From the NCBI GenBank assembly GCA_963783145.1, contig CAWAMM010000002.1:1302001-1366000 (forward strand): a stretch of DNA of 64,000 bases, read 5' to 3'. Source of the stretch: DATGKG01 sp963783145 (GTDB lineage Bacteria > Desulfobacterota > Binatia > Binatales > Binataceae). Shown piece after piece: positions 1 through 7,203 of this stretch. Both the position numbers and the translations under genes were made by a program. The notes below the pieces were generated by a model that worked only from the letters and a program-made list of their open reading frames with translations, was not told the DNA's origin and made no database searches. The stretch's first letter is position 1, and each line of letters starts with the position of its first letter.

Positions 1-880
1 CGCGAGTGTCAGTTTCGGGCGTATGCACATAGGTTAAATCGATCTTGTCCAGCTTGGCGTCGTCAACTTCAACCCGCGCAATGCTGGGCGAATATTCCAG
101 TACTCCCTGGCTGGCAAGCACACCGCCCTCAACCGTCAGATTCACATTCACCGCGGCGGGAGTTAAGGCGCTTAGGGGAACATCGCTGACGTGATAGCTC
201 ACACGCACTCCGGGATAAGGCTCGGCAAGGAAGTTGGCTTTGCCGTCAGCTTCCAGGCTGCCGGTACCGAACACAATCGCCCTGATCTGAATCGGCGAAG
301 GGTACTGATTCGCCTGGTAATGGAGATTGCGGATATTGTCCGCGGTGAAATCCAGACGTTCGAGGTGCAAAGGACGCCGCGAATCATTCGCGTCGACATA
401 GATAACGTCGCCGTCACGGATCCGAAACCGGTTAACCTTAAACGGATACACATTTTCCAGCGCGTCCTGCCATCCCTTCTGCCGCAGCGGGACCTTATCC
501 TGCTTTTCGGCTTGGAACTGGGCCGTATCGATTCGCACCTTAGGCCGCACCAGCAGCACATCCGCCACGATGTGACCGCTGAATAGTTCCCGCCACTGAA
601 TTGTAAACTGCATGCTCTCGACGATCGCGACCGGCGGCGTCGGATGATGCTCCTGCACCATCTTCAGTTCCCGCAAAGTCAAACGTCCGCCGATAATCTG
701 CAGGTGAGCATGCGGCAAGGTGGTGTGATAACCGATCAGCTTTTCATTGATCGCGCGCTCGATTCGCGGCCGAATAATTCCGTCGAGGAAAAACGACAGG
801 ATGAAGAGACCGAATGTGATGACAAGGAAGAACGCGCCGATCCCGTAACCGATTCGGCGGCTGGATTGACTCAGAGTCAT
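1..880 (-). CDS. DUF748/AsmA-like membrane-anchored protein (partial, C-terminus outside window)
   Basis: The minus strand is open from an ATG at 878-880 to the window edge, giving at least 293 residues. It starts with a short basic stretch and one transmembrane helix (about residues 10-31, GYGIGAFFLVITFGLFILSF), followed by a periplasmic beta-rich region with phrases such as GGRLTLRELKMVQ and LLVRPKVRIDTAQF. This architecture fits the DUF748/AsmA-like family, large inner-membrane-anchored proteins linked to envelope lipid transport. The family call is from recognised pattern, not a search. The gene follows a strong hairpin, so it probably has its own promoter near 890-960. No strong Shine-Dalgarno is visible. 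Confidence 0.72.
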   Translation of the reverse strand, partial: MTLSQSSRRIGYGIGAFFLVITFGLFILSFFLDGIIRPRIERAINEKLIGYHTTLPHAHLQIIGGRLTLRELKMVQEHHPTPPVAIVESMQFTIQWRELFSGHIVADVLLVRPKVRIDTAQFQAEKQDKVPLRQKGWQDALENVYPFKVNRFRIRDGDVIYVDANDSRRPLHLERLDFTADNIRNLHYQANQYPSPIQIRAIVFGTGSLEADGKANFLAEPYPGVRVSYHVSDVPLSALTPAAVNVNLTVEGGVLASQGVLEYSPSIARVEVDDAKLDKIDLTYVHTPETDTR

Positions 881-903
881 AATAAACCTGGTGACGACGA
901 ACG

Positions 904-944
904 GGCTCGCGGGCTTCAGCAGCTATCTCTGAAGCCCGCGAGCC
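904..944 (-). terminator. Perfect 16-bp hairpin downstream of the 978-1496 gene
   Basis: Arms 904-919 and 929-944 are exact reverse complements with a 9-base loop. The hairpin lies 34 bp past the stop of the GSP17M-like gene and 24 bp before the start of the next minus-strand gene. There is no T-run on either side, so it is either a terminator without U-tract, an mRNA 3'-end stabiliser, or a repeat element. Confidence 0.6.
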
Positions 945-977
945 GTCGATCCGGTGAGCTGAATTTTCGAGACTACG

Positions 978-1496
978 CTACGGACGCGCCTCGGCAGTAT
1001 AGGAAATATCCTTGGCCTGCGCGCTTTCGAAAATCTTCTTGGCCGCGTCGCGCTCCTTGGAATCCTCGGTATGCACCGAGATCAGAATGTTGCCGTTTTT
1101 GACTGCACCCTCGTAGCGCTTGGCCTCGTACTCAGGAATTCCGAGCCCGATCAGCGCGCCCGCGAGGCCGCCGACCGCGCCGCCGGCAGCAGCTCCGGTC
1201 AGCGCCGCAAGGATAGGACCTGCCGCGATCAGCGGGCCGACGCCAGGGATCGCGAGGCTGCCGATGCCCACCAGCCATCCGAGCGCGCCCGCTAACACTC
1301 CGCCTGCCACCGCGCCGGTAGCCGCGCCCTCGGGCGCCTTGGTGTGTTGCTCATGCGCGAAATCGCGAGTCCCACTCCGATCCGGGAACAGCACCGCGAT
1401 GTCATTGTTCGAAAATCCCTGGGCCTTGAGCATGTTGGCGATTGCGATCGCCTGTTCTTCGGTACTTGCTATACAAAACACTGCTTTCTTAGCCAC
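978..1496 (-). CDS. GSP17M/YflT-like stress protein with glycine-zipper core
   Basis: 172 residues, GTG start preceded by AGGAG at good spacing. The N-terminal ~45 residues (MAKKAVFCIASTEEQAIAIA) resemble the general stress protein 17M (YflT) fold. Residues about 55-120 are very rich in Gly and Ala, with two glycine-zipper-like hydrophobic segments (AVAGGVLAGALGWL and GAAAGGAVGGLAGALIGLG) that could insert in or span a membrane. The C-terminal part (NGNILISVHTEDSKERDAAK) returns to a ferredoxin-like alpha/beta pattern. Members of this family sit in stress-response settings; the molecular role is unknown. Its neighbour is a BON protein, also typical of envelope stress, so the pair may be co-expressed. 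Confidence 0.75.
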   Translation of the reverse strand: MAKKAVFCIASTEEQAIAIANMLKAQGFSNNDIAVLFPDRSGTRDFAHEQHTKAPEGAATGAVAGGVLAGALGWLVGIGSLAIPGVGPLIAAGPILAALTGAAAGGAVGGLAGALIGLGIPEYEAKRYEGAVKNGNILISVHTEDSKERDAAKKIFESAQAKDISYTAEARP

Positions 1497-1548
1497 GATA
1501 TTCTCCTGGTAGGTAGGTTACGAAGTTGAAGGGGTGATGCGTGGACGC

Positions 1549-1962
1549 TTATTGACTGAGGGCTTCGCTCGCGATTTCCAGTTGATCGTGCACCTTGGTG
1601 GGCCCGGCGATTTTATTCGCCGCGCGAGCGATCTCGGCTTTTTCCTCCGCGCTCTTCACCGGTCCGCGCAACCACACCACACCATCGACGCTGATGATCT
1701 TGACGTTTTTCGCATCGGTGGAAAGATTGCTGTCGGACTCCACTGCTTGTCGCACGCGCTGGGTGAGATCGAGGTCGTCCGGCTTGTTGGATTGATCCAT
1801 CGGCGTCATGCTGTTGCTGTCGCGGTCACGAACATTTTGCGCGCTGTTGTCGGGCGCTGACTTATCGCTCGAAGGCAGGTAGTCAGACGGAGCGGCATTA
1901 ACGCTGCACACGGCGCCACCAATGAGCGCCGCCGAGGCCAGGATAAGAATGGGTACTTTCAT
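1549..1962 (-). CDS. Secreted BON-domain protein
   Basis: 137 residues. Residues 1-24 form a Sec signal peptide (MKVPILILASAALIGGAVCS then VNAAP). A polar linker follows, and residues ~65-132 form one BON domain with the hallmark VDGVVWLRGPVKSAEEKAEI. BON domains bind phospholipid or other envelope components; OsmY-type proteins act in the periplasm in osmotic and envelope stress. A GAGGAA Shine-Dalgarno lies upstream. It is 52 bp from the GSP17M-like gene on the same strand, so the two may form one transcript. Confidence 0.85.
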   Translation of the reverse strand: MKVPILILASAALIGGAVCSVNAAPSDYLPSSDKSAPDNSAQNVRDRDSNSMTPMDQSNKPDDLDLTQRVRQAVESDSNLSTDAKNVKIISVDGVVWLRGPVKSAEEKAEIARAANKIAGPTKVHDQLEIASEALSQ

Positions 1963-2140
1963 GATGAGGGTTCCTCGACCAGTTAGATTGTGGGTTAGAC
2001 GCCCGCGTGCGGCTTTCTAATCAAACTAAAAGCTGGCTGGCTGGTAGCGAAACCGCTTCGACCAAACTACGAAGCGCCCTCTGGTGCTTTAGCGTCGATG
2101 ACCGGGAAGGAATCGAGACTTAGTGTCAGATAGCGGACAG

Positions 2141-2170
2141 GACTCGGCGATCCAACAGGATCGCCGAGTC
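2141..2170 (-). terminator. 13-bp perfect hairpin after the CaiB-type gene
   Basis: Arms 2141-2153 and 2158-2170 are exact reverse complements with a 4-base loop (aaca). It begins 22 bp beyond the stop at 2193 of the minus-strand CoA-transferase-family gene. No T-run follows. The rest of 1963-2192 holds nothing else recognisable. Confidence 0.6.
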
Positions 2171-2192
2171 ACGAGTCATAAGTGATGAGGAG

Positions 2193-3341
2193 CTAGCCTT
2201 GTACGATGGCGGCCGCTTTGCGCAGCCCATCTAACTCTGATGCGTTGAATCCCCAGTCGCGCAGCGCTTCCTCGGTATGCTCGCCGGGTCGCGCGGGTGG
2301 GCGCTGAATCTTGCTCGGCGTGCGGCTGAAGCGCGGCGCAGGTCCGGGCTGGATGACGCCATCATCCTCGATGAAGGTTCCGCGATGGCGATTGTGCGGA
2401 TGCTTGGGCGCTTCAGTCATGCTGAGCACCGGCGCGAAGCATACGTCGCTACCTTCCATGATCTTACACCATTCGTCGCGGGTCTTGGTCTTGAAGCACG
2501 CGGCGACCTTTTGTTTCATCGCCGGCCACGCGTCGCGATCGTTCTGGCGCGCTAGTTCTTCTCTCTTCAGCCCCGACAGCTCGAGCAGCTCGTCGTAAAA
2601 CTTGGTCTCGATCGATCCGATCGAAACATACTTTCCGTCTTTGGTTTCATACACATCGTAGTAATGCGCGCCGGAATCGAGGATGTTGTCGCCGCGATTG
2701 TCGGTCCATCGCCCCGATCCGTGGATGCCGTAGATCGCCGTCATCAGCGAGGCCGCGCCATCGACCATCGCCGCATCGACCACCTGGCCCTTGCCCGATT
2801 TCTGGGTCTCCAGAATTCCCGCGACCATGCCCAGCGCGAGGTAGAGCGCACCGCCGCCGAAATCGCCCACCAGGTTAAGCGGAGGCACCGGCGCCTCGCC
2901 GCGCCGCCCGATCGAATGGAGCGCGCCTGACAGCGCGATATAGTTGATGTCATGCCCGGCCGCGTGCGCCATCGGCCCTTCCTGACCCCATCCGGTCATG
3001 CGCCCGTAGACCAGGCGCGGATTACGCTTGAGGCACACGTCGGGGCCGAGCCCGAGACGCTCGGTGACGCCGGGGCGAAAGCCCTCGATCAGTCCGTCAG
3101 CTTTTTCAACCAGCTTGAGCAGGGCCGCGATGGCCTCGGGCTTTTTCAGATCGAGCGCCACCGAGCGGCGCCCCCGATTGAGCAGGGCGTATTTGTTTTC
3201 GGTGGCGATTCCCAATCCAGCATCGGCGGTGCGATCGATCCTGAGCACATCGGCGCCCATGTCCGAGAGCAGCATCGCGCACATCGGGCCCGGCCCGATC
3301 CCGGCGAGTTCAATGATTCGATAACCTGTCAGCGGTCCCAT
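2193..3341 (-). CDS. CaiB/BaiF family enzyme, alpha-methylacyl-CoA racemase type
   Basis: 382 residues from an ATG at 3341 that has GGAGG 8 bases upstream; a GTG 9 bases earlier would leave no spacing. The fold is class III CoA-transferase. Two signatures match alpha-methylacyl-CoA racemase (AMACR): AGHDINYIALSGAL, holding the His of the catalytic pair, and LVGDFGGGALYLA, holding the Asp. AMACR inverts C2 of 2-methylacyl-CoA esters so branched chains can enter beta-oxidation. The sequence supports racemase more than CoA-transferase, but family members are often misassigned and the substrate is open. It stands alone, 66 bp from the RDD gene on the same strand. Confidence 0.85.
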   Translation of the reverse strand: MGPLTGYRIIELAGIGPGPMCAMLLSDMGADVLRIDRTADAGLGIATENKYALLNRGRRSVALDLKKPEAIAALLKLVEKADGLIEGFRPGVTERLGLGPDVCLKRNPRLVYGRMTGWGQEGPMAHAAGHDINYIALSGALHSIGRRGEAPVPPLNLVGDFGGGALYLALGMVAGILETQKSGKGQVVDAAMVDGAASLMTAIYGIHGSGRWTDNRGDNILDSGAHYYDVYETKDGKYVSIGSIETKFYDELLELSGLKREELARQNDRDAWPAMKQKVAACFKTKTRDEWCKIMEGSDVCFAPVLSMTEAPKHPHNRHRGTFIEDDGVIQPGPAPRFSRTPSKIQRPPARPGEHTEEALRDWGFNASELDGLRKAAAIVQG

Positions 3342-3407
3342 GCTTCGCACCTCCGTTGTGCAATGGACAACGATCGCCCCACCATACCAGAAGCGGCGCC
3401 GCGACGG

Positions 3408-4271
3408 TCAATCGGCGCCGCGGGAATATCGCTCGGCCTGGGTCAGCAGATCGCGCAAGAAAACCAGCGGATCCGGATAGGAACGCTCGGCGAGCTCGAG
3501 CCGGTTGCGCATCGTTTCGGCGACTTCATTCAACAGCGCAATGCTTCTCTCTGCGGAAAGTTCAGGAACCCTACGCAAAGTAGCGCGAAGGAGCTGGATC
3601 TCGCGCGGACCGATGCGCGCAATCTGCATTCGTGTGAGCGTAAGCGAACTTCCCTTTTGCGACGGCTCGATTTCCGGGGCCGCCGACGGGCGATCGAGGC
3701 GAATGACGATGGTGCCCGCGACATGATCGCCGAGCCGTTCGCCGCTCGATGAGAGCAGCATCGAAGTCAGCCCGACCACGTAATTCTCGGGCAGGATATC
3801 GACGATCCGCAAAACATTTCGCAGTACCGAGCTTCTAAGGTTGATGGGCATGCCGTCGCGTCGCACCACCCGCAGTCCGGCCAGCATCTTTCCCGGCGAG
3901 CGCCCATTCGTCACCATCTCCCAGAAGATGAAGTATCCGGTTTCGACGATGAACTGCGCGAGCACGAACAGCGCGATCACCACGCCGCCGAGCGCGCCGA
4001 ACGATGCGGTGTGCCCCTTGTTGCGCTCGGTCACCTGGCGCGAGGCTTCGTGAAACACCGCATGCATCCATTTGTCGAGCGAGTCGCCGATCGGCAAAAT
4101 CGCCATCAGCGCGAAGATCATGAAGATGAACAGCGCGATGATGATGCAGAGATCGATGCCATACGCGAACATGCGCGGCGCGGGACCCGCGATGGGGAGC
4201 TCCAGGCGCACTCCTTCGGGCGAGAAGAGGCCATGAATCGGGGTGTCGGTTTCGCGCGCGACGCTGCTCAT
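3408..4271 (-). CDS. RDD family membrane protein
   Basis: 287 residues. An N-terminal ~30-residue cytoplasmic lead is followed by the RDD motif region (RMFAYGIDLCIIIALFIFMI), then two further membrane segments (VVIALFVLAQFIVETGYFIF and a re-entrant NLRSSVLRNVLRIVDILP region). The C-terminal ~110 residues are soluble with conserved basic and acidic patches. RDD proteins are small membrane proteins of unclear function and commonly sit with MoxR, DUF58, DUF4129 and SpoIIM genes, as here. Its start codon is only 11 bp from the start codon of the divergent SpoIIM gene. Confidence 0.88.
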   Translation of the reverse strand: MSSVARETDTPIHGLFSPEGVRLELPIAGPAPRMFAYGIDLCIIIALFIFMIFALMAILPIGDSLDKWMHAVFHEASRQVTERNKGHTASFGALGGVVIALFVLAQFIVETGYFIFWEMVTNGRSPGKMLAGLRVVRRDGMPINLRSSVLRNVLRIVDILPENYVVGLTSMLLSSSGERLGDHVAGTIVIRLDRPSAAPEIEPSQKGSSLTLTRMQIARIGPREIQLLRATLRRVPELSAERSIALLNEVAETMRNRLELAERSYPDPLVFLRDLLTQAERYSRGAD

Positions 4272-4282
4272 CGGAGGCCTCG
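4272..4282. promoter_or_regulatory. Shared bidirectional Shine-Dalgarno block between two divergent start codons
   Basis: The 11 bases between the RDD ATG (4269-4271, minus) and the SpoIIM GTG (4283-4285, plus) contain the 8-bp palindrome GAGGCCTC (4274-4281). Read on plus it gives GGAGG 5 bases before GTG; read on minus it gives GAGG 6 bases before ATG. The same bases therefore serve as ribosome-binding site for both genes, and each promoter must lie inside the other gene. Confidence 0.7.
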
Positions 4283-5338
4283 GTGAACGCGGCGGATCGC
4301 GAGACCCGCGCGCGTCTGGCGGCGGTGCTCGACGAGGCGGAGCGCTCCGGCGGGCGCCTGTCTTTCGAAGATGTTCGCGCGCTCGCGCACCTGTATCGGC
4401 TCGCCTCGGCGCAACTGGCGGTGTTGCGCTCGCGGGGGAACGATCCCGAGGCGCTGCGTTACCTCAATGCGCTGTGTGTGCGCGCTTATACGCATCTGCA
4501 GGTCGCGCCGCCTCGGCGCGAGGCGCAGGTCGGACGTTTTTACTTCGCGCGGTTTCCCGCGACCCTTGCCGCGACCGCATGGCTCCAGGGCCTGGTCGCG
4601 ATAATCCTGCTCGCAGGCACGCTGATCGGCGCGACCATCGTCGCGCAGAATCCGGCCAATGTTTATGCGGCGATTCCTTCGGCGATGTACCCGGCCGATG
4701 ATCTCGAGCGGCTGGTGACCTCCAGTGGTGAGCGCGAGAAATTCCTGACTCGCGCGCCGCTCGCGTTCGGGATCAAATCGGTCTTTTCTGCCAGCCTGTT
4801 CGTTCACAATACTGGAATCGGCTTCCTCGCGTTCGCGACCGGCATCCTCGCCGGCATCCCGACCATCATCCTCGTTTTGTACAATGGAATCACGCTCGGC
4901 GCGTTCGCATGGATTTTCTCGCGCGATGCAGCGTGGCCGATTTTCTGGGCCTGGCTGCTACCCCACGCGATCCCGGAGTTGCTCGCGATAACTCTCTGTT
5001 CGACTGCCGGATTGCTCATCGCAAAGGCGGTCCTGGCGCCCGGACGTCGCGGGACTGCCGCCGCGCTGCGTGATGCCGCAACTCCGGCGCTCGAATTGGT
5101 GACTGCCGCGGTTCCGCTGTTTATCATTGCCGCCGCGGTCGAAAGTTTCCTGCGGCAGTCCTCACTTTCGACTGCCGCGCGATTCGTCGCCGCTGCGATC
5201 GCGGTCGCATCGATCGTCACCTACGCATGGTACGTGCTTCGGCTGGCGGCGCGCTTGCCCGCGGTCGACCTCGGATGGCTGGTCACAGCAGCGCCGCCTG
5301 ACGGATCGCCAGATATCGATTCAGCACCGGCGCGGTGA
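4283..5338 (+). CDS. SpoIIM/DUF95-family integral membrane protein
   Basis: 351 residues, GTG start with GGAGG 5 bases upstream. Residues 1-80 are a soluble helical domain rich in Arg and Ala. Multiple membrane helices follow: LQGLVAIILLAGTLIGATIV, GFLAFATGILAGIPTIILVL, AWPIFWAWLLPHAIPELLA and others. The NTGIGFLAFATGILAG and WLLPHAIPEL phrases are typical of the SpoIIM (stage II sporulation protein M) superfamily. Outside spore formers it occurs in MoxR/DUF58 clusters, so it does not imply sporulation. Its 3' end overlaps the convergent DUF58 gene by 56 bp. Function in this context is unknown; a membrane-remodelling or envelope-assembly partner is a fair inference. Confidence 0.88.
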   Translation: MNAADRETRARLAAVLDEAERSGGRLSFEDVRALAHLYRLASAQLAVLRSRGNDPEALRYLNALCVRAYTHLQVAPPRREAQVGRFYFARFPATLAATAWLQGLVAIILLAGTLIGATIVAQNPANVYAAIPSAMYPADDLERLVTSSGEREKFLTRAPLAFGIKSVFSASLFVHNTGIGFLAFATGILAGIPTIILVLYNGITLGAFAWIFSRDAAWPIFWAWLLPHAIPELLAITLCSTAGLLIAKAVLAPGRRGTAAALRDAATPALELVTAAVPLFIIAAAVESFLRQSSLSTAARFVAAAIAVASIVTYAWYVLRLAARLPAVDLGWLVTAAPPDGSPDIDSAPAR

Positions 5339-6602
5339 TGCGCGCGGGATCGAGGTCGAGGGTCTGCGCACCGAACGCCGCGATGCGCGCCAGTGCGGCT
5401 TCGCGCTCACCGGCCAGATCCTGCAACGCGAGGCGTCGATAGAGACGCTCGCGCGTGATGGCGGGATCGCGGTCGTCGAGCTCGCCGAGCAGCGGATCGC
5501 GCATCGCGACCAACAGCACCACATGACGCCGGGCCAACACCGCGAGGTATTCCTCGAGCTCGCGCGACGCGCTTCCTTCGACAAAATCCGTCAGCACGAC
5601 GATCAACGCGCGCCGTTTCTGATGCCGCGCCAACGCTTCGACCAACACGCGATAATTCGGCTCGAATGGAAACGGACTGAGACTCAGGGTGGCCCGAACA
5701 ATTCCGCCGACACCATTGAAACCCGCTTTGGGCCGCGTGAAAACGCGCAACTCGCGATCGAATGCGATGAACCCGACGCGGTCGCCATACTCTTTGGAGG
5801 CGCGCGCCAGCGCAATCGCGCAATCAATCGCGTGATCGAGCTTGGAGGATGCGTCGATCTGCCCGGCCATCAGGCGTCCGGTGTCGACCGCGATCATGAC
5901 CGTGTGATGCCGCTCGGTCTGATGCTGCCTGACGATGAGACGGCCGCGGCGCGCGCTCGCGTGCCAATCGACGTGACGCGGATCGTCGCCGGAGACATAT
6001 TCGCGCAGCGATTCGAACTCGGTGCCTTCACCACGCGCGGGGCGCGGACGAATTCCCAACTCGTCGCGCAGCAGGCGATGCGTGAGGCCGCTCTGCCGCT
6101 GCGGCGCCGAGGAGGCGGGCAAAATCGCGACGCTGCCACCGCTCGCAACCTGCGCGCGAATCCGAAACAAACCCAGGCGTGAGCGCCAGGCAATAAACGT
6201 GGAACCGAGTTCGCGCGTGCCTCGACGAATCGGGATGCGGTCGCGCTGAATCTCGATCGATTGTTCGCCTTCGATGCGGACATCTTCTATGAAGAGGTCG
6301 CCGCCTAATTCGCTCGGCAACTCATCGAGGACGGAGAAGGTCGTCGCGCCGCCGCTGCGGCGCGAGACCTTATAGATGATGGTCGCAGGTCGCCCCTTCA
6401 CCAGGCGATCCGGAATGATGCGCTCCAACGAAGGTGCGACCTCGCGCCGAGCCGCGATTAAATCGGCGCCGGCGAGCGCGCTCAGAATCGCGAGCATCGC
6501 AAGCACCGGCGCCATCAAGATGGGAATCGGGATTGCAGCAATCGCAACCAGCGCGATGACCGCCGCGCCGCGCACCAGCCGTTGTGACGGGAGGATGCTC
6601 AT
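5283..6602 (-). CDS. DUF58 domain-containing protein (MoxR partner)
   Basis: 439 residues from an ATG at 6602 with an AGAGGG Shine-Dalgarno. The frame stays open a further 87 codons upstream but would run through the hicB promoter and gene, so the shorter start is chosen. Two membrane helices at residues ~12-55 (AAVIALVAIAAIPIPILMAP) precede a long soluble part. The DUF58 hallmark YVSGDDPRHVDWHASARRGR is present near residue 215, followed by a VWA-like region (VMIAVDTGRLMAG). DUF58 proteins are usually encoded next to MoxR ATPases, their presumed chaperone/motor partners. Here the MoxR gene is separated by hicBA. Confidence 0.9.
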   Translation of the reverse strand: MSILPSQRLVRGAAVIALVAIAAIPIPILMAPVLAMLAILSALAGADLIAARREVAPSLERIIPDRLVKGRPATIIYKVSRRSGGATTFSVLDELPSELGGDLFIEDVRIEGEQSIEIQRDRIPIRRGTRELGSTFIAWRSRLGLFRIRAQVASGGSVAILPASSAPQRQSGLTHRLLRDELGIRPRPARGEGTEFESLREYVSGDDPRHVDWHASARRGRLIVRQHQTERHHTVMIAVDTGRLMAGQIDASSKLDHAIDCAIALARASKEYGDRVGFIAFDRELRVFTRPKAGFNGVGGIVRATLSLSPFPFEPNYRVLVEALARHQKRRALIVVLTDFVEGSASRELEEYLAVLARRHVVLLVAMRDPLLGELDDRDPAITRERLYRRLALQDLAGEREAALARIAAFGAQTLDLDPARITAPVLNRYLAIRQAALL

Positions 6603-6637
6603 TTCACCCTCTTCCGATCGAGCGAGTCTGCCCGCGA

Positions 6638-6667
6638 TTTTGGAGATAACACCAAAAGAAGTATATT
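6638..6667 (+). promoter_or_regulatory. Candidate hicBA promoter with overlapping inverted repeat (HicB operator)
   Basis: TTGGAG (6640-6645) and TATATT (6662-6667) are separated by 16 bases and face hicB. An inverted repeat TTTTGG (6638-6643) / CCAAAA (6652-6657) covers the -35 and spacer, where a HicB repressor would block RNA polymerase. The -10 ends only 10 bases before the hicB ATG, so the mRNA would begin within a few bases of the start codon. No Shine-Dalgarno is present. Boxes are read by eye. Confidence 0.5.
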
Positions 6668-6677
6668 CTGAACCCTC

Positions 6678-6956
6678 ATGGGAACCTCGTCGAAGCTCAC
6701 CGCGAGATCGGGCAATGGCCGCAGGCATCGCTACACTGTTTACCTGGAGCCGCAGCTGGATGGCAGTTACCGCGTGGTATTCCCTGGCATTGCGGAAATC
6801 GTGACATTTGGACGATCGCTCGAAGAGGCGCGAAAGATGGCGGCCGACGCACTTAAATGCCATCTCGAAGGCCTGGTTAAAGATGGAGCGGAGCTACCGG
6901 AAGAACGGTCTCCCCGCGGAAAGCTTCGCAAGGAGGAACTGGTAGTGACGCTTTAG
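6678..6956 (+). CDS. hicB: HicB-family antitoxin
   Basis: 92 residues. The central YTVYLEPQLDGSYRVVFPGI and TFGRSLEEARKMAADALKCH are the HicB partial RNase-H-like fold (degraded, non-catalytic) that binds and blocks HicA. The C-terminal ~20 residues are basic and may contact DNA, although a full HTH or RHH domain is not evident. The gene order hicB-hicA, a 3-bp gap to hicA and a palindrome in the promoter fit an autoregulated type II toxin-antitoxin module. The pair sits on the opposite strand between the MoxR and DUF58 genes. Confidence 0.85.
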   Translation: MGTSSKLTARSGNGRRHRYTVYLEPQLDGSYRVVFPGIAEIVTFGRSLEEARKMAADALKCHLEGLVKDGAELPEERSPRGKLRKEELVVTL

Positions 6957-6959
6957 TCG

Positions 6960-7190
6960 ATGAGTCCCGCACTTCCAGTCCTTAAGCCGCGAAAAATCGT
7001 GCGTGCCCTTGAGCGACCTGGGTTCTACATTCATCACGCCACCGGCAGTCATGCACAAATGAAGCATCGCGACAAGCCTGAACTTCGCGTGACTATTCCG
7101 TATCACTCGATCGACGTTCCGCCCGGCACGCTCAATTCGATCATCCGGCAAACCGGCCTTTCGCGAGCGCAGTTCTTGAAGCTCCTCTAA
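6960..7190 (+). CDS. hicA: HicA-family mRNA interferase toxin
   Basis: 76 residues, usual HicA size. The double-stranded-RNA-binding-like fold signature is present: LERPGFYIHHATGSHAQMKH, with the catalytic His in GSHAQ, then VTIPYHSIDVPPGTLNSIIR and QTGLSRAQFLKLL. HicA cleaves mRNA and tmRNA independently of ribosomes and is neutralised by HicB. All core residues look intact, so the toxin is probably active. Its 3' end is 13 bp from the convergent MoxR gene. Confidence 0.9.
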   Translation: MSPALPVLKPRKIVRALERPGFYIHHATGSHAQMKHRDKPELRVTIPYHSIDVPPGTLNSIIRQTGLSRAQFLKLL

Positions 7191-7203
7191 TTCCGAGCGG
7201 GAC

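Noticed and set aside
4283..5338. Sporulation function for the SpoIIM-family gene
   Set aside because: The organism has Gram-negative outer-membrane proteins and no other sporulation genes; the family occurs widely in MoxR clusters.
5127..6182. A 351-codon plus-strand frame across SpoIIM end and DUF58
   Set aside because: It lies antisense to the well-supported DUF58 coding region and has no ribosome site or recognisable domain.
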